Origin: Prunella strophiata
Taxonomy: Eukaryota; Chordata; Aves; Passeriformes; Prunellidae
DNA length: 64,000 bases
Assembly (NCBI GenBank): GCA_036583965.1
Contig: JAZBQD010000028.1
Coordinates: 2,604,001-2,668,000, forward strand
Direction of reading: 5' to 3'
Positions within the stretch are counted from its first letter, which is position 1. Each line of letters opens with the position of its first letter. Both the position numbers and the translations under genes were made by a program. Shown here piece after piece: positions 21,201 through 29,900 of the stretch. The notes under the pieces were generated by a model that saw nothing but the letters and a program-made list of their open reading frames with translations, was not told where the DNA came from and made no database searches.

Positions 21201-23042
21201 TCAAAGCAGAACTTTGTGAAGTGATTATTGCTAACTCAATAGGCCATCATGAAACTGTTCTAAATTCAGTTCTGGAAGAAGTTCACCACAGAAGTATGCA
21301 CTGGTCACTTCTTGGTTCCCACTGATGTCTGCCTGATGAGAATTTTGCAGGAATGGCTCTGTGAAATCCATCAATCCTTTTATTTCACTTTGGGAGTCTG
21401 TGAAACCTTTCTGGAAGGCAGCAGGATAGCTGCTGAGATTGCAGCTTAATGGACTGCTAGCAACTGCTAGCTTGTCATACTTCACATAAATGTTTCTATT
21501 TATCAGCATTGTCATTTGCTTTCTCACTGCTCCCAATGAGTTCATAAATAGCTGATCTCCTTTTAAACCAGCCGCCACCTCTTGCCTAATTTATTTTTCA
21601 GTGTTGGCACAGCTAAGAAATTTGTTATCATAACTGTTTCTCATGGTGACAAACTACATCATGTTTAAATATCAGATTGATAAAATTAATTATTATTGGT
21701 CGGAGGAAGATACTTACTGGTAATAGGTCTTTGTTTTTCATGTAGATATTTTGGTAAAGGGCTTGGGAGGTTCAACACCTGTGCATTACCTAAGTCCTGC
21801 TAAAACACATAGTTTTGTAGAATACAACTTTCAACTGACCTAGGAAGTGAAATGATTGGCTTCACTTGCTGTTGCTTTCAGGCCTGGCAGGGTCCTGCCT
21901 GCCTGTGTTCAGCACCATGCCCTTTGCCTACTGCAACATCAACCAGGTGTGTTACTACGCCAGCCGCAACGACAAGTCCTACTGGCTGTCCAGCGCGGCG
22001 CCGCTGCCCGAGGCGCCGCTGTCCGAGGAGGAGATCCGGCCCTACATCAGCCGCTGCGCCGTGTGCCAGGCACCAGCACAGCCCGTGGCCCTGCACAGCC
22101 AGGACCAGGCCATCCCCCCCTGCCCGCCCAGCTGGAGGAGCCTCTGGATAGGATACTCCTTTCTGATGGTAAGAAAGTGGGTGCATGGTTGTGTAGAGGT
22201 GTTTCTTTCATCCAGCTTTTGTAAACTAAAGGTTCGAGGATTTTTAGCTCTGGAAAGTAAGTTATTCAATGTCTAGCAAACATTAAAGAGGAAAATTCAC
22301 AAGAAACAAGACAAAGGTCAGTTCCAAATTGCAGAACCTGGCTGTAGCTACATATACTGTACTCAGAGATTTCAGATACAAATTTCATAAAATAACAAAG
22401 CTTTTGCCTCCTTGTCTATAATAAACAGGGGGATTTTCATGTACAAAGACACAATTTTCAGAATTAGAGCTACAGGTCTTTTTAATGCCATCCTCAAGTT
22501 ACATTTGCAGCATTTTGGATAATGGCATCATTCTGAATCAACCCAGACTACTCCTTCCTTCAGTCTGATAAATACCTGAAAGTTAAGTGAGCTGGCTCTA
22601 GACTTTGAGATTAACTTATTACAGAGCAAATTAAGATTTTTCTCCAGCAAAATAATCTTACTCCAATATAAGATTACGAAAAAAATGGCACAGTTAAGAG
22701 CAAGTAGGTAAAAAGACAGATGAACATAATTTACCTATTTTTCATGCACAGTTACCAAGCTGTCTCTGTTCTTTGCAGCACACTGGATCTGGTGACCAGG
22801 GTGGTGGACAGTCCCTTATGTCACCTGGAAGCTGCCTGGAAGATTTCAGATCAGCACCATTCATCGAGTGCCAGGGCCAGCGGGGAACGTGTCAGTTCTT
22901 TGCTAATGAATACAGTTTCTGGCTGACCACTGTGAGGCCTGAGCTGCAGTTTGCATCAGCCCCCCTGTCAGGGACTCTTAAAGAAGGACAAGAGCAGAGG
23001 AAAAAAATCAGTAGATGCCAGGTATGCCTGAAGCATGGCTAA
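108..23042 (+). CDS. COL4A4: Type IV collagen alpha-4 chain, 3' half (22 exons, 5' end outside window)
   Basis: Encodes the C-terminal ~995 residues of a network-forming basement-membrane collagen that in vertebrates assembles as the alpha3-alpha4-alpha5 trimer (kidney glomerulus, lung, cochlea, eye). The exons encode Gly-X-Y triplets broken by short interruptions, several carrying Cys, followed by a complete NC1 domain with 12 Cys (six per half) spread over the last three exons. The C-terminus ends [13 protein letters not shown]. The NC1 strings [11 protein letters not shown] and [11 protein letters not shown] point to alpha-4 rather than the other five chains, and the tail-to-tail neighbour RHBDD1 fits human 2q36. 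Introns are phase 1 and split a Gly codon, except one phase-0 intron after 4585 and the NC1 intron after 22168. One exon (2188-2359) has a frame problem. All boundaries were chosen by GT-AG consensus plus Gly-X-Y continuity. Coordinates span introns; exons are listed separately. Confidence 0.96.
602..820 (+). CDS. COL4A4: COL4A4 collagenous exon (window exon 2)
   Basis: Acceptor catatcaacag, donor gtatgg; 219 nt, phase 1 to 1, the longest purely collagenous exon here. Two Gly-X-Y interruptions (GSTIDG and GDTTYG) flank the GLPGPPG block. Such flexible breaks are normal for type IV chains. Confidence 0.94.
1384..1545 (+). CDS. COL4A4: COL4A4 collagenous exon with two Cys (window exon 3)
   Basis: Acceptor is an 11-base poly-T run then ccag; donor gtacac; 162 nt, phase 1 to 1. 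Encodes [16 protein letters not shown]. The two cysteines inside the triple-helical region are typical of the alpha-4 chain, where they may form inter-chain disulfides. Confidence 0.94.
2188..2359 (+). CDS. COL4A4: COL4A4 collagenous exon with 1-base frame break near its start (window exon 4)
   Basis: The strong acceptor (aaagctttctttcttag) puts the exon start at 2188, reading G-L-P-G-F then TAA. From 2206 the frame shifts by one and reads perfect Gly-X-Y to the donor gtatgt at 2360 ([10 protein letters not shown]...). The exon has 172 nt where 171 would keep phase 1 to 1, and the excess base sits in a TTTT run at 2199-2202. Either this is a one-base sequence error, or splicing uses the AG at 2205-2206, giving an in-frame 153-nt exon 2207-2359. 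Contains an RGD tripeptide. Confidence 0.85.
2705..3225 (+). mobile_element. CR1 LINE fragment, internal ORF2 region, sense
   Basis: In the intron 2360-3516. Decayed coding remnants read EVLNAFFAS after a VTKDE string, the pattern of the CR1 endonuclease-to-reverse-transcriptase linker. The upstream DNA keeps typical CR1 wording (gctgaacagagctttagctg, tggaagaaggg). Frameshifts and missing ends show a dead, 5'- and 3'-truncated copy. Confidence 0.75.
3517..3660 (+). CDS. COL4A4: COL4A4 collagenous exon (window exon 5)
   Basis: Acceptor catattaccag, donor gtttgt (a weak donor: consensus G at +5 but T at +3 and +4); 144 nt, phase 1 to 1. Regular Gly-X-Y with a single Cys (PSGECGDMG) and many Met/Ile X-Y positions. 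Confidence 0.93.
3661..4406 (+). other. COL4A4: COL4A4 introns (3661-4042, 4151-4406)
   Basis: AT-rich introns either side of window exon 6. No repeat or other element recognised. Confidence 0.75.
4043..4150 (+). CDS. COL4A4: COL4A4 collagenous exon with long Cys interruption (window exon 6)
   Basis: Acceptor ttacttccaag, donor gtaagt; 108 nt, phase 1 to 1. The triple helix is broken by a non-collagenous stretch [10 protein letters not shown] that carries one Cys, then resumes with GQMGDPG. Confidence 0.93.
4407..4585 (+). CDS. COL4A4: COL4A4 collagenous exon ending in phase 0 (window exon 7)
   Basis: Acceptor caacttcag. Two GT donors are possible: gtgacc at 4578 (phase 1) and gtaaac at 4586 (phase 0). 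The next exon begins with a whole GGT after aaatcag, so only the phase-0 donor gives uninterrupted GEAGDQGDVG across the junction. 179 nt; with the next exon it totals 243, a multiple of three. Confidence 0.92.
4586..6236 (+). other. COL4A4: COL4A4 introns (4586-5656, 5721-6236)
   Basis: AT-rich introns around window exon 8. The first is phase 0, the second phase 1. No repeats or conserved elements recognised. Confidence 0.75.
5657..5720 (+). CDS. COL4A4: COL4A4 collagenous exon (window exon 8)
   Basis: Starts on a complete Gly codon after aaaaaaaatcag; donor gtaatg; 64 nt, phase 0 to 1. Encodes [13 protein letters not shown] and ends GCKG, giving another helix cysteine. Confidence 0.92.
6237..6311 (+). 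CDS. COL4A4: COL4A4 collagenous exon with RGD (window exon 9)
   Basis: Acceptor acctcaacag, donor gtacct; 75 nt, phase 1 to 1. Encodes [14 protein letters not shown]: an RGD tripeptide immediately before a Gly-X-Y interruption. Confidence 0.92.
6422..6442 (+). repeat. 21-base poly-T tract in splice acceptor
   Basis: Uninterrupted T run that forms the polypyrimidine tract of COL4A4 window exon 10; the AG lies at 6450-6451. Confidence 0.9.
6452..6559 (+). CDS. COL4A4: COL4A4 collagenous exon (window exon 10)
   Basis: The acceptor has a 21-base poly-T tract ending ccctttaag; donor gtaatg; 108 nt, phase 1 to 1. Starts [10 protein letters not shown] (one Cys), then regular Gly-X-Y. Confidence 0.93.
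6874..6981 (+). CDS. COL4A4: COL4A4 collagenous exon (window exon 11)
   Basis: Acceptor cactctcag, donor gtaaac; 108 nt, phase 1 to 1. Thirty-six codons of uninterrupted Gly-X-Y from GATGPQG to GRKG. Confidence 0.94.
6982..10846 (+). other. COL4A4: COL4A4 intron, 3.9 kb
   Basis: Longest COL4A4 intron in the window. Mostly AT-rich, with a GC-richer patch near 9480-9920. I searched for extra Gly-X-Y exons with acceptor/donor pairs and found none. No recognised transposon. Confidence 0.7.
10847..10918 (+). CDS. COL4A4: COL4A4 collagenous exon (window exon 12)
   Basis: Acceptor cacttctcag, donor gtaaag; 72 nt, phase 1 to 1. Encodes [16 protein letters not shown]. It is isolated by the longest COL4A4 intron in the window, 3.9 kb upstream. 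Confidence 0.93.
10919..11705 (+). other. COL4A4: COL4A4 intron
   Basis: 787-base AT-rich intron between window exons 12 and 13. Nothing recognised. Confidence 0.75.
11706..11834 (+). CDS. COL4A4: COL4A4 collagenous exon (window exon 13)
   Basis: Acceptor gttataaag, donor gtaaga; 129 nt, phase 1 to 1. One interruption (GWPGISIPG) and the last purely regular block [10 protein letters not shown]. Confidence 0.93.
12220..12695 (+). mobile_element. CR1 LINE 3' fragment, sense
   Basis: In the intron 11835-13659. The 3' part matches the CR1 RT-to-3'UTR pattern: cctgatgggaaggacctgg, then a gacaggacaagagggaatgg motif, then cctggagaagttatgaagtg, ending in aattctgtgatga, which is close to the CR1 terminal repeat. 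Degenerate and 5'-truncated. Confidence 0.75.
12758..12840. repeat. AT-rich double hairpin with 16-bp direct repeats
   Basis: Hairpin A is AGAGGTGAA (12758-12766) with TTCACCTCT (12771-12779). Hairpin B is ATTCACCTC (12815-12823) with GAGGTGAAT (12828-12836). ATTATTCACCTCTGGT occurs at 12767-12782 and again at 12812-12827. An (AT)n/(AAT)n core joins them. Confidence 0.85.
13660..13767 (+). CDS. COL4A4: COL4A4 collagenous exon with long interruption (window exon 14)
   Basis: Acceptor gtgatcccttag, donor gtacta; 108 nt, phase 1 to 1. Interruption [10 protein letters not shown] between GPTGPIG and GPPGDQG. Confidence 0.93.
13768..15057 (+). other. COL4A4: COL4A4 introns (13768-14265, 14422-15057)
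   Basis: Two AT-rich introns around window exon 15. Nothing recognised in either. Confidence 0.75.
14266..14421 (+). CDS. COL4A4: COL4A4 collagenous exon (window exon 15)
   Basis: Acceptor ttttccctag, donor gtatgg; 156 nt, phase 1 to 1. Interruption GETIFVRG followed by 36 codons of regular Gly-X-Y rich in Arg and Pro. Confidence 0.94.
15058..15156 (+). CDS. COL4A4: COL4A4 collagenous exon (window exon 16)
   Basis: Acceptor ttttatttccag, donor gtactt; 99 nt, phase 1 to 1. Uninterrupted Gly-X-Y from GPMGVHG to GPTG. Confidence 0.94.
15239..15258. repeat. Perfect 8+4+8 inverted repeat
   Basis: GTTAACAT-ACTA-ATGTTAAC, followed by an ATGCAAAT octamer at 15263-15270, in the short intron between window exon 16 and the microexon. 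Confidence 0.7.
15481..15489 (+). CDS. COL4A4: COL4A4 9-nt microexon (window exon 17, predicted)
   Basis: Nine bases (gtttcatag) sit between a good acceptor (tccatttttcaaatccttcag) and a consensus donor gtaagt. Phase 1 to 1, adding exactly one triplet and completing a Gly on each side: GPTG-FIG-DPGEPG. Skipping it also keeps the frame, so it could be constitutive or alternative. COL4A5 has 9-bp exons near the same end of its collagenous domain, which makes this plausible. It is too short for standard ORF or homology calls. Confidence 0.68.
   Translation, partial: VS
16129..16735 (-). mobile_element. CR1 LINE 3' fragment, antisense
   Basis: In the intron 15490-16935. On the plus strand it opens with the inverted CR1 3' end (atagaatcactgaattg, ttggaaaagacc). 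The minus strand still reads [17 protein letters not shown], the CR1 reverse-transcriptase C-terminal signature, with stops nearby. This is the best preserved CR1 copy here. Confidence 0.88.
16936..17067 (+). CDS. COL4A4: COL4A4 collagenous exon with Cys interruption (window exon 18)
   Basis: Acceptor acacattccag, donor gtaagc; 132 nt, phase 1 to 1. Interruption [12 protein letters not shown] with one Cys, then regular repeats to GPQG. Confidence 0.94.
17068..19066 (+). other. COL4A4: COL4A4 intron, 2 kb
   Basis: AT-rich. A pseudo-acceptor ttttagctatcttag near 17895 is followed by sequence that is not Gly-X-Y, so no exon was called. No repeat recognised. Confidence 0.7.
19067..19183 (+). CDS. 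COL4A4: COL4A4 collagenous exon (window exon 19)
   Basis: Acceptor gtatttatctag, donor gtaaga; 117 nt, phase 1 to 1. Thirty-nine codons of uninterrupted Gly-X-Y ([10 protein letters not shown]... to GPQG), the last full helical exon before NC1. Confidence 0.94.
19184..19914 (+). other. COL4A4: COL4A4 intron before NC1 junction exon
   Basis: 731 bases, nothing recognised. Confidence 0.75.
19915..20103 (+). CDS. COL4A4: COL4A4 exon joining collagenous domain to NC1 (window exon 20)
   Basis: Acceptor cctttctccaag, donor gtatgt; 189 nt, phase 1 to 1. The first ~15 codons end the triple helix (GVPGQPGPQ). NC1 then starts around [11 protein letters not shown], with the first NC1 cysteine in [19 protein letters not shown]. 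Ends in the conserved AHNQDLG. Confidence 0.96.
20104..21881 (+). other. COL4A4: COL4A4 intron within NC1
   Basis: 1.8 kb, AT-rich. The minus strand holds an open frame of 115 codons (21231-21578) that I do not recognise. No splice or homology support, so it is not called a gene. Confidence 0.65.
21882..22168 (+). CDS. COL4A4: COL4A4 main NC1 exon (window exon 21)
   Basis: Acceptor gttgctttcag, donor gtaaga; 287 nt, phase 1 to 0. Carries NC1 residues from [14 protein letters not shown] through RCAVCQAP and [13 protein letters not shown] to YSFLM, with six of the 12 NC1 cysteines. From about 21950 to 22140 the exon is far more GC-rich than its surroundings, with mostly G/C third positions. 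The segment [14 protein letters not shown] lacks the Met expected at the sulfilimine cross-link site (see findings). Confidence 0.97.
22169..22778 (+). other. COL4A4: Last COL4A4 intron
   Basis: 610 bases, phase 0, AT-rich. Nothing recognised. Confidence 0.8.
22779..23042 (+). CDS. COL4A4: COL4A4 terminal coding exon, NC1 C-terminus and stop (window exon 22)
   Basis: Acceptor gttctttgcag; starts on a whole codon ([19 protein letters not shown]), matching the phase-0 end of the previous exon. Contains [12 protein letters not shown] and SRCQVC cysteines, then LKHG and TAA. The Lys in GTLKEG aligns with the hydroxylysine (position 211) of the NC1 cross-link. A possible gtatgc donor within CQVC is not needed, because the reading continues to the expected C-terminus. 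Confidence 0.97.
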   Translation, partial: HTGSGDQGGGQSLMSPGSCLEDFRSAPFIECQGQRGTCQFFANEYSFWLTTVRPELQFASAPLSGTLKEGQEQRKKISRCQVCLKHG

Positions 23043-23945
23043 GAAGCAAACCAAAAGCAGCTACAGAGAGGCTTGGGGGAGGATGAGCAACGTGCTAAAG
23101 GTTTAAACAGCAGCTCGTGTTTGAATCTGTGTCAAAGTGTGCAGCACTGTTCTTTGTTGGAATGGAAAAATGAGACAAAGATGAGGGATCTGCTGAGCCT
23201 CATCCACCCATGTACACACATCCACAGGCAGTAAAATCTCATGTAAAATAATTAATTAAGAAAAGATGAAACTCTGTCCCATTGGAGTCCACTGCTGTAA
23301 AGTGCAGGGAACAAGGTAAGCTTGGAGGATTTAGTCAAGCTGGGAAGACCAAGGACACCACACCTGTTGTGCAAGAGAATGGATTTCCTGTTACAAATGG
23401 CATTTACAGCAGGAAGAATATGTGCATTTACATGGCATATTATAAATATTTATCCATACTGATAGAAATGTGCAAACATATAAATGTCAAAGCCCTGTAG
23501 CTGAACTTCCCAAGCTAAAGAAACTTTGCACTTGCTGTTTCCGAGGGAAGGGGAAAATGTAATTGTTAAAAAATAATCTAATAATAAAAACAATGAAGAT
23601 CAAAGTCTTTTACTACTGCAGTACTGAACCAGACTCTGAAAGAACTGTTAATTGGGCTTTCATAAGCAACAAAAAGCTGCAAATCCATTTAACAGGAGAT
23701 TATGTAAGAAAATAAAATTAGCTGAGATAACAAATCCTTAAAAACTTTGTATTTATATTTACAATTAATTTCTAAGAGCAGTTACATTAAATTATTAAAC
23801 TCTAATCCAAGTTTCCGAAGAAACAAAGCAATTTCTAATATTAATTGAAAAGAAACAGTGACATGGTGATAAAATGGGTGAACATATCTGAGTGATGAAT
23901 ATAAGAAGTGTGAGGACAATAAATTGTGTTCATTCTTTGCTTCTT
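23043..23945 (+). other. COL4A4: COL4A4 3' UTR (end estimated)
   Basis: AT-rich, no coding potential. Candidate AATAAA signals lie at 23583-23588, 23711-23716 and 23918-23923. The last is followed by a T/G-rich stretch (ttgtgttcattctttgc), the best cleavage context. The true end may be any of these or further on. Confidence 0.55.
23918..23923 (+). promoter_or_regulatory. Candidate COL4A4 polyadenylation signal
   Basis: AATAAA followed within 5-30 bases by T/G-rich sequence. Chosen over 23583 and 23711 because of that downstream element. Not proven. Confidence 0.45.
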
Positions 23946-26900
23946 TGTTTGTAAATACACCACAAAAAAAAAGAACCATCACCACTAAGATCCTTATGGA
24001 ATGACAGCTCTGAAGATCCCTTTTATTTTTTAAAGCACTGATTGTAAAAATGTTCATATCCTAAAACACTAATCACCTTTTGAAAAAATGAAAACACATT
24101 TGTACCTCCTTCATTCATCTGTAAAACCACAGTTATTCAATGGCTCTGTATCATGGGGAAACATCTGAAAACACAGATTGCAAGTGGAGAATCCATCATG
24201 TGCAGAAGGGCCACAAATGCTCCTTTTACCACTTAAATAAGCTACATTTTACTAGAATGGAATCAAATGCTTTTCAGCACTTTTCATTCAATGTGTGTTC
24301 ACTGAGGTGCCCCCAGCAAAAGGATTTTCAAGGAAACTGAATCCTCATCCAAGGGTCCTAATTCAAAGCAAACTCCCTCTGAAGCCATCACGAGTACAAC
24401 AGGCTGATCAGCCAATTTAAAAGCTGGATACACAAACTCAAAGAGCAGGAAAGACAGACATTCCAGGCTCAGCCAGAGGAAAATAAAACAGTCAGAGGAT
24501 AAGTCCAGTCGAGTGTAAATCCATCTGACTGTGCAACTTCCTCCTGACACAACCAACCAAACCTCTGCCATGTGCTGTGCTTACATGGTGGCCAACTGAC
24601 TCTGCCCTTTCACCTGGGCAAGGGTCAGGAGCCCTCCTGGGGCATGTGCCATTCCCACCTGTGCCAGGGAACATCTCCCTCTGGTCCTGTGCCCACTGGG
24701 ACAGGGCACACCTCAGGTCACTCCCTAGGTGATCCCAACTGCACCTGGCAGAGCTGGCACTGGAGCAGGGGCCAATCCCTGCCACTGCCCTGGATGCAGG
24801 AATTCCATCCCCTCCTGGATCAGCAGCATCCTACAAGCAGGGGAGAGCAGCTCTCCAGTCTGACATAAACCCCAAAGGCTCAGCTCTGAGGTGCTGAGCA
24901 GCTCAGGAGCCTCCTGTGGGAAGAAAGCAGTGGGTGGAGAGGAGCACCAGTGCCACCTGTTCTGCAAGGTGTGCAAGCTGTGCTCCCAAAAAGGCCTCAG
25001 CTAAAGCCCCACGGGGCTGGGAGCTGCAGCTGCTGCTCAGTCACAGAACAAACACCCAGTGGCTCAGGTGATGGCCCCATTTCCTGAGTGGATTCAGCTG
25101 ATTCCACACTGAGGTCTTGTTTATGAGCCTCACCTGGCAGTGCTCACCAGCTCCTGTCACTCATCTGCAGCCTCTTTTCAGGTGACAAACTCTGGAGAAG
25201 AGCTGTGGCTTTCCTGGAAAGCAAAGTGGGGCTTTTGGTATAAACTGCACTGAGGTAAACAACAATCAAAACCTTATGCACTGTGTTACTGCAAACTGGG
25301 GCATAGGGACAAGATGAAAGCAAGGGAATAAAAAGGTGTTTTGGAATTGCATCTGTGTTCACCTACCTTTGACAAATGCACCAAAAAAATCTTTAAAACA
25401 TCAGCAAAAAGCCTCACCAATAATTTAAATAGGCCATTCCACAGCATTTTACCATGTTGCTCTTTTGTTTGCCTTAAAATCTTCACACAAACCCCCTATA
25501 TTTGTGTATCATTTTGATGCAGAGTTTTTGCAACTGTGCCAGTTCCATTTTACTAGGATCTGTAAGAACATATATAGGAAATGTATTTTTAAGCTACTAC
25601 TGATAGGTCAGATATTTCATAAGTGTGTAAATTCATGTTCCATGCTCAACTAACTCCATAAGGCATTTGTCAGAAATACCGTAGTAATTCAAAATTAAAT
25701 TGCAGATAAATTGCTTAATATCACACAGCAAGTAAAACAGATCAAAGTGTAAAGCAGCAGATGCTTTAACTCTACAATCATTTGTCCAGTGACTAAAAGC
25801 AGAAGAATAATTGGTAAATTATTCATAGGGAACCTATTTATGAAATTAAGTGTGAAAAGGCATTGCTGAAACTGTTAAGAGTAAAAACACTCCTAAAAGC
25901 AATGGCCTTGTGCTGGCCCTTGAAGTCCAAATTACCTTATTATGGCATTCCAGAGTTTGGATCTTGTGCAGGCTCAGTGAAGAAGTGAATTTTATCCTCA
26001 ACAGCAGGCAGGATATTAAGAGCAACACAGAAAATTAAGCTGGCTGCACTTGGAGATCACTGAAATTGGAGCCATTTGGGGTGCACCTCTCTCCCAGGGG
26101 TATGTCATTGGGGGTGAGCTGCCCTGCCCTGGAATTAAATTCAGAACCAGTGATTTCCAATGAAATGGGTTTGCCCATCACCCTGGCAAACCATGGCCAG
26201 GACACAGGGAAGGTCCTGGTTCTAACTCAAGGCAAATCCTCAGGGCAGGTGGCAGATTCTTGTCCCTCACATCCCTGTGCATCAGGATTTCTAGAGGATA
26301 ACAAGTGGAAGGAAAACACTGCATGGCCTGAAACCTGATCTGCTCACAAGAAATGTGGCCATTTTTGCTTCATTTGATGTTTCTCATTACAAGGAAGGAG
26401 ATGCACAAGCCAATACTGAAAATATCTCTTGAATGTCATCTTTTGGTGTCTACAGAGCGTGTCAAATGGACAGACTAAAGCAAAACTTAAAACAGGTATC
26501 ACTCATTTTATCATAATGGGGCTATGCTGTAAAAATGGTATTTTAGAGTACTTCAAATTCATCTGTGTGCAAAAGAGCTTCTGGATTTGGAGTCCACAAT
26601 CCACAAGGATAGCAGAGGTATCAGAATGAGAGGACAGCAAACAGCTGCAGACAGAGGTGGTGCTTGGCTGGGGCCTGTGGGCTGACAGCCTCCTACAGAA
26701 GCAGTGCAGGGGCCACGGCCAGGCCTTGCTGCCCCAGGTCCCTGCTTGTCATGTGCTGGGAGCTGCCAGGGTGGGCAGCTGGCATGGCTGGCAGCCACAC
26801 ACCTGCCAGCTGCTTCACCTCCCAGCAGGACAGGAAAGAAAATGAGAGGACCAAGAGCAAGAAAACTCATTGCTTGGAATACAGATGGGGAAATCACTCA

Positions 26901-29900
26901 CCAAGTACTGTTGGGGGCTAAACAGACTCAGCTCAGGGAATTCAATTTATTATTTTGGGGGAAAAGCTGACAAACCTTAACATACCTTTACTCCAGGCTT
27001 CCCAGAGCAAACTCACTCCAGGCCCTGCTCTGCTCCCTTGTTACCACAGCAAGTGCCAGTCAGACCCTTCAGTGAGGCAGGGGGCAGCCAGAAGCTTCCT
27101 GGGACAGGTGTTGTTCCAGGTACAAAGTGGCTTCTCTGTGCTGCACCTTCCTTCTCACTCTCTTCCTGTGCTCTGACTTTGTTCCTCTGTAGGCTGCAGC
27201 CCTTTTGTGGCAGTACCTGCACTGGCATGGGTCATTCCCAGAATCACATTCTTATGTGCAACAAGTTTAAACAAAACTGGTCCAGGGATTCTTCCAGGGT
27301 AAACTTAACCAAAAAAAGCTCTTTCCTAGTTTGGCTGGTTCATGAGCACCAAAGGAAAACAAGAGTAGTATCAGAACAGTCAAACCCCAGAATTCCTACA
27401 GTCCATACATTTTTTGCTTATTTAAGGCAATTTAAGCAAACCTTTTATCCATTAACCCAGGGAGCTCACTTGTTTGGAAAGGATCCCCTAAAGCTTTAAA
27501 GCATGCTCAGGAGCAGACTGAAGGTGCTCTGCACTGCTCTGGGCACACAGGGCCAGCTGCAGGGACTGTGCCAGCCCCCCAGCACAGCCTGTGGGGCCAC
27601 AGCAGCAGCCCTCAGCAATGCTCTGACCTGTACCTTCATCCAGACCCAGGACACAAACCACAGCCCTCTGGGAGTTGGTTTCTGTAATTCCACACGGACA
27701 CCTCACACTGACATCTCAGACTGACTCCCGGCCCTTCCAAGCAAGCCTTAAGTAACTTGTAACTCCACTCAGTGGCCATGCACAGACAAATGCTGCACAG
27801 ATGAGGACTTCTGCTCTAAGGTTTGGCTAGCATTAGAACTGAGCAAGACAGAAAACAACCATCCAAGGCCATGGGGAGGAGCTGTAATGGGCCACAATTG
27901 TTTGGAAGAAAGAGGATCCCTCCAAAGCCATCTGTGAGAGGCAGCAGTCAAGCAAGGACAGAGCCCATCAGTCTTCAAAACAATAAAAAAATTCAGTCAG
28001 CTCTGTAAGAACTTTCCAGCAGGTGAAGCAATTGCTTCATCAAACTGGGGATCTATTTCATGACTGGATCTGATTTCAGAAATCAGCATTTTAAACTGAC
28101 CAAACAACAAAAACAGCTGCTGAAATTCTGCCCACCTGAACCATCTGGAAAACTAGCCAGGTGGAGAAAAAAATCCCCATCAGCACTCCAACAGATGCTG
28201 CTCCATATTCATATTTAACAGCTTTCCCCTTTCCTAGTCACTTCATCCAGCTGTTCCAGAAGGTACTGGAAGTTCAATTAGAGGTGACATTTTATAAGTG
28301 CAAAGTAAAAACAACTCCATATTTATCATTCTGGAGTGAACCTGTCCAACAAAGACAGTTCCTCCATGTAAGGCAGCTCACAAACCTCACAGCACAGCTC
28401 ACCTTGTGCTTGACCACACATTGCCCCACTGCTTCACAGAAGACAGGCTTGAGCTTTGTGGGATTTGAAATTCCACATATTTAAATGTTTTCCACAGATT
28501 CACTGTATTAGAAATGCAGAACATGTGAGACAAAATCCCAACCAAGTCAAGACCTACAGTAAGGTACCACCCTACAGACTCTCTGTTGTGTCCCTGTGTG
28601 TTACTCCTGGTTGGTTTAGAGCAAGATTTGGAATGAAGCACTCAAGTCCCAAACTGACATCAGGTTCAGCTTGGCAAAACAAAGTTCCAGTACCCAGGAA
28701 AACAAGAAATTTTCCAGAATTGAGTCTTTCATGCACATGAAAAACACCACTCCAAAGGGGTGCTTTCATTGAAGTGGAGGTTAAACTTTCTCATGGGCAG
28801 AAATAAATTAAATTCTGATGGGAAGTAAAGAAGTTTAAAATGGCTACTCTGAGGCAGTTGTAGCTGTAGTCTGACTCTGCACATCTGCATTTTAAAAACT
28901 ACAAAACAAATTAGTATTTTAGAATGCTGTAATTCTATTGTGCTTAAACATTTAAGATGTATGTAAGAAAGTGAAATAGATGCAATAAATGGTACCAGAT
29001 GGTACAGAAGTTTTGGCCACAGACAGGTTGTATCTCTGCATAAATAATGTCACCACAGCCTTCTCAGCTGCAGCCTTCTCATACATAAATACTTTATAAT
29101 TTTTAATCAGCAAAGAGGTTGTTCCATACTTACTAATATTGTATGGATTCAGGGGCCATTCTTTCAATTGTTCCATGCAGAAGGAAGGAAAACAGGAACT
29201 CACAGAAGTGGCTGCACACCAGTCTCTCTTAAATGATCCCTGGAAAGAATGGTTTGGTGAAGGACCAGACCTAATCCAACATTCTGCACCAAGGCAAGCA
29301 CATTTACTGCTGACCTGCCCTGAAGGGGGGTCCTCGTTTAACGTGCTCCTAAGAGACAGAGGAGGAAATTCTGGAATATCTCTAGCTTATTTGGAAATTT
29401 CACTATCTACATGTTTAGAAATCTTTTGCTTGCACTCCTTTTGCTGCAAATTAGGCCAATTTCTGCTGGTAAATAGACAAGAGAGCTGAGCTTACTGCTG
29501 TTCTTGTGCAGCAGAAGAATGCTGTCATATGTATCCTTGATCTGCTCTTGCACTAACCCAATTGTTTTACCCATCCCAGCAGATCATATAAACAAAAGTG
29601 CCCAAACCGTATTAGAGTTGTGTGAAAAACTGTCTGAGTTTCTCCAGTTTTCCCAGCTCCTGAAAGACTAAATGGATATCAGAATTTATTGTAAGACTTT
29701 TTAGAAAGCTTGACACTCCTTCAGAAGCAGCTCCTACGACTGAAAGCTCAGAAGTGTTAATATTTGCTTGCCTTCTGAAATCTGGTAATAAGCAAGAAAT
29801 AACCATTTTTTTTTTAATATAGGGAACAATGAGAAGCTTATAATAAACCCATGCAATGATTCTGTCCTTCATGTCTGCACACTCCAGAAGCCACAGCACA

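Noticed and set aside
23010..23020. GT donor-like site within the last COL4A4 coding exon (CAG/GTATGC)
   Set aside because: The reading through it gives the expected CQVC C-terminus and stop, so it is coding sequence.
27038..27499. 153-codon plus-strand open frame in the intergenic region
   Set aside because: No recognisable domain, no splice context or promoter, and low-complexity composition in a GC-richer patch. Most likely chance.
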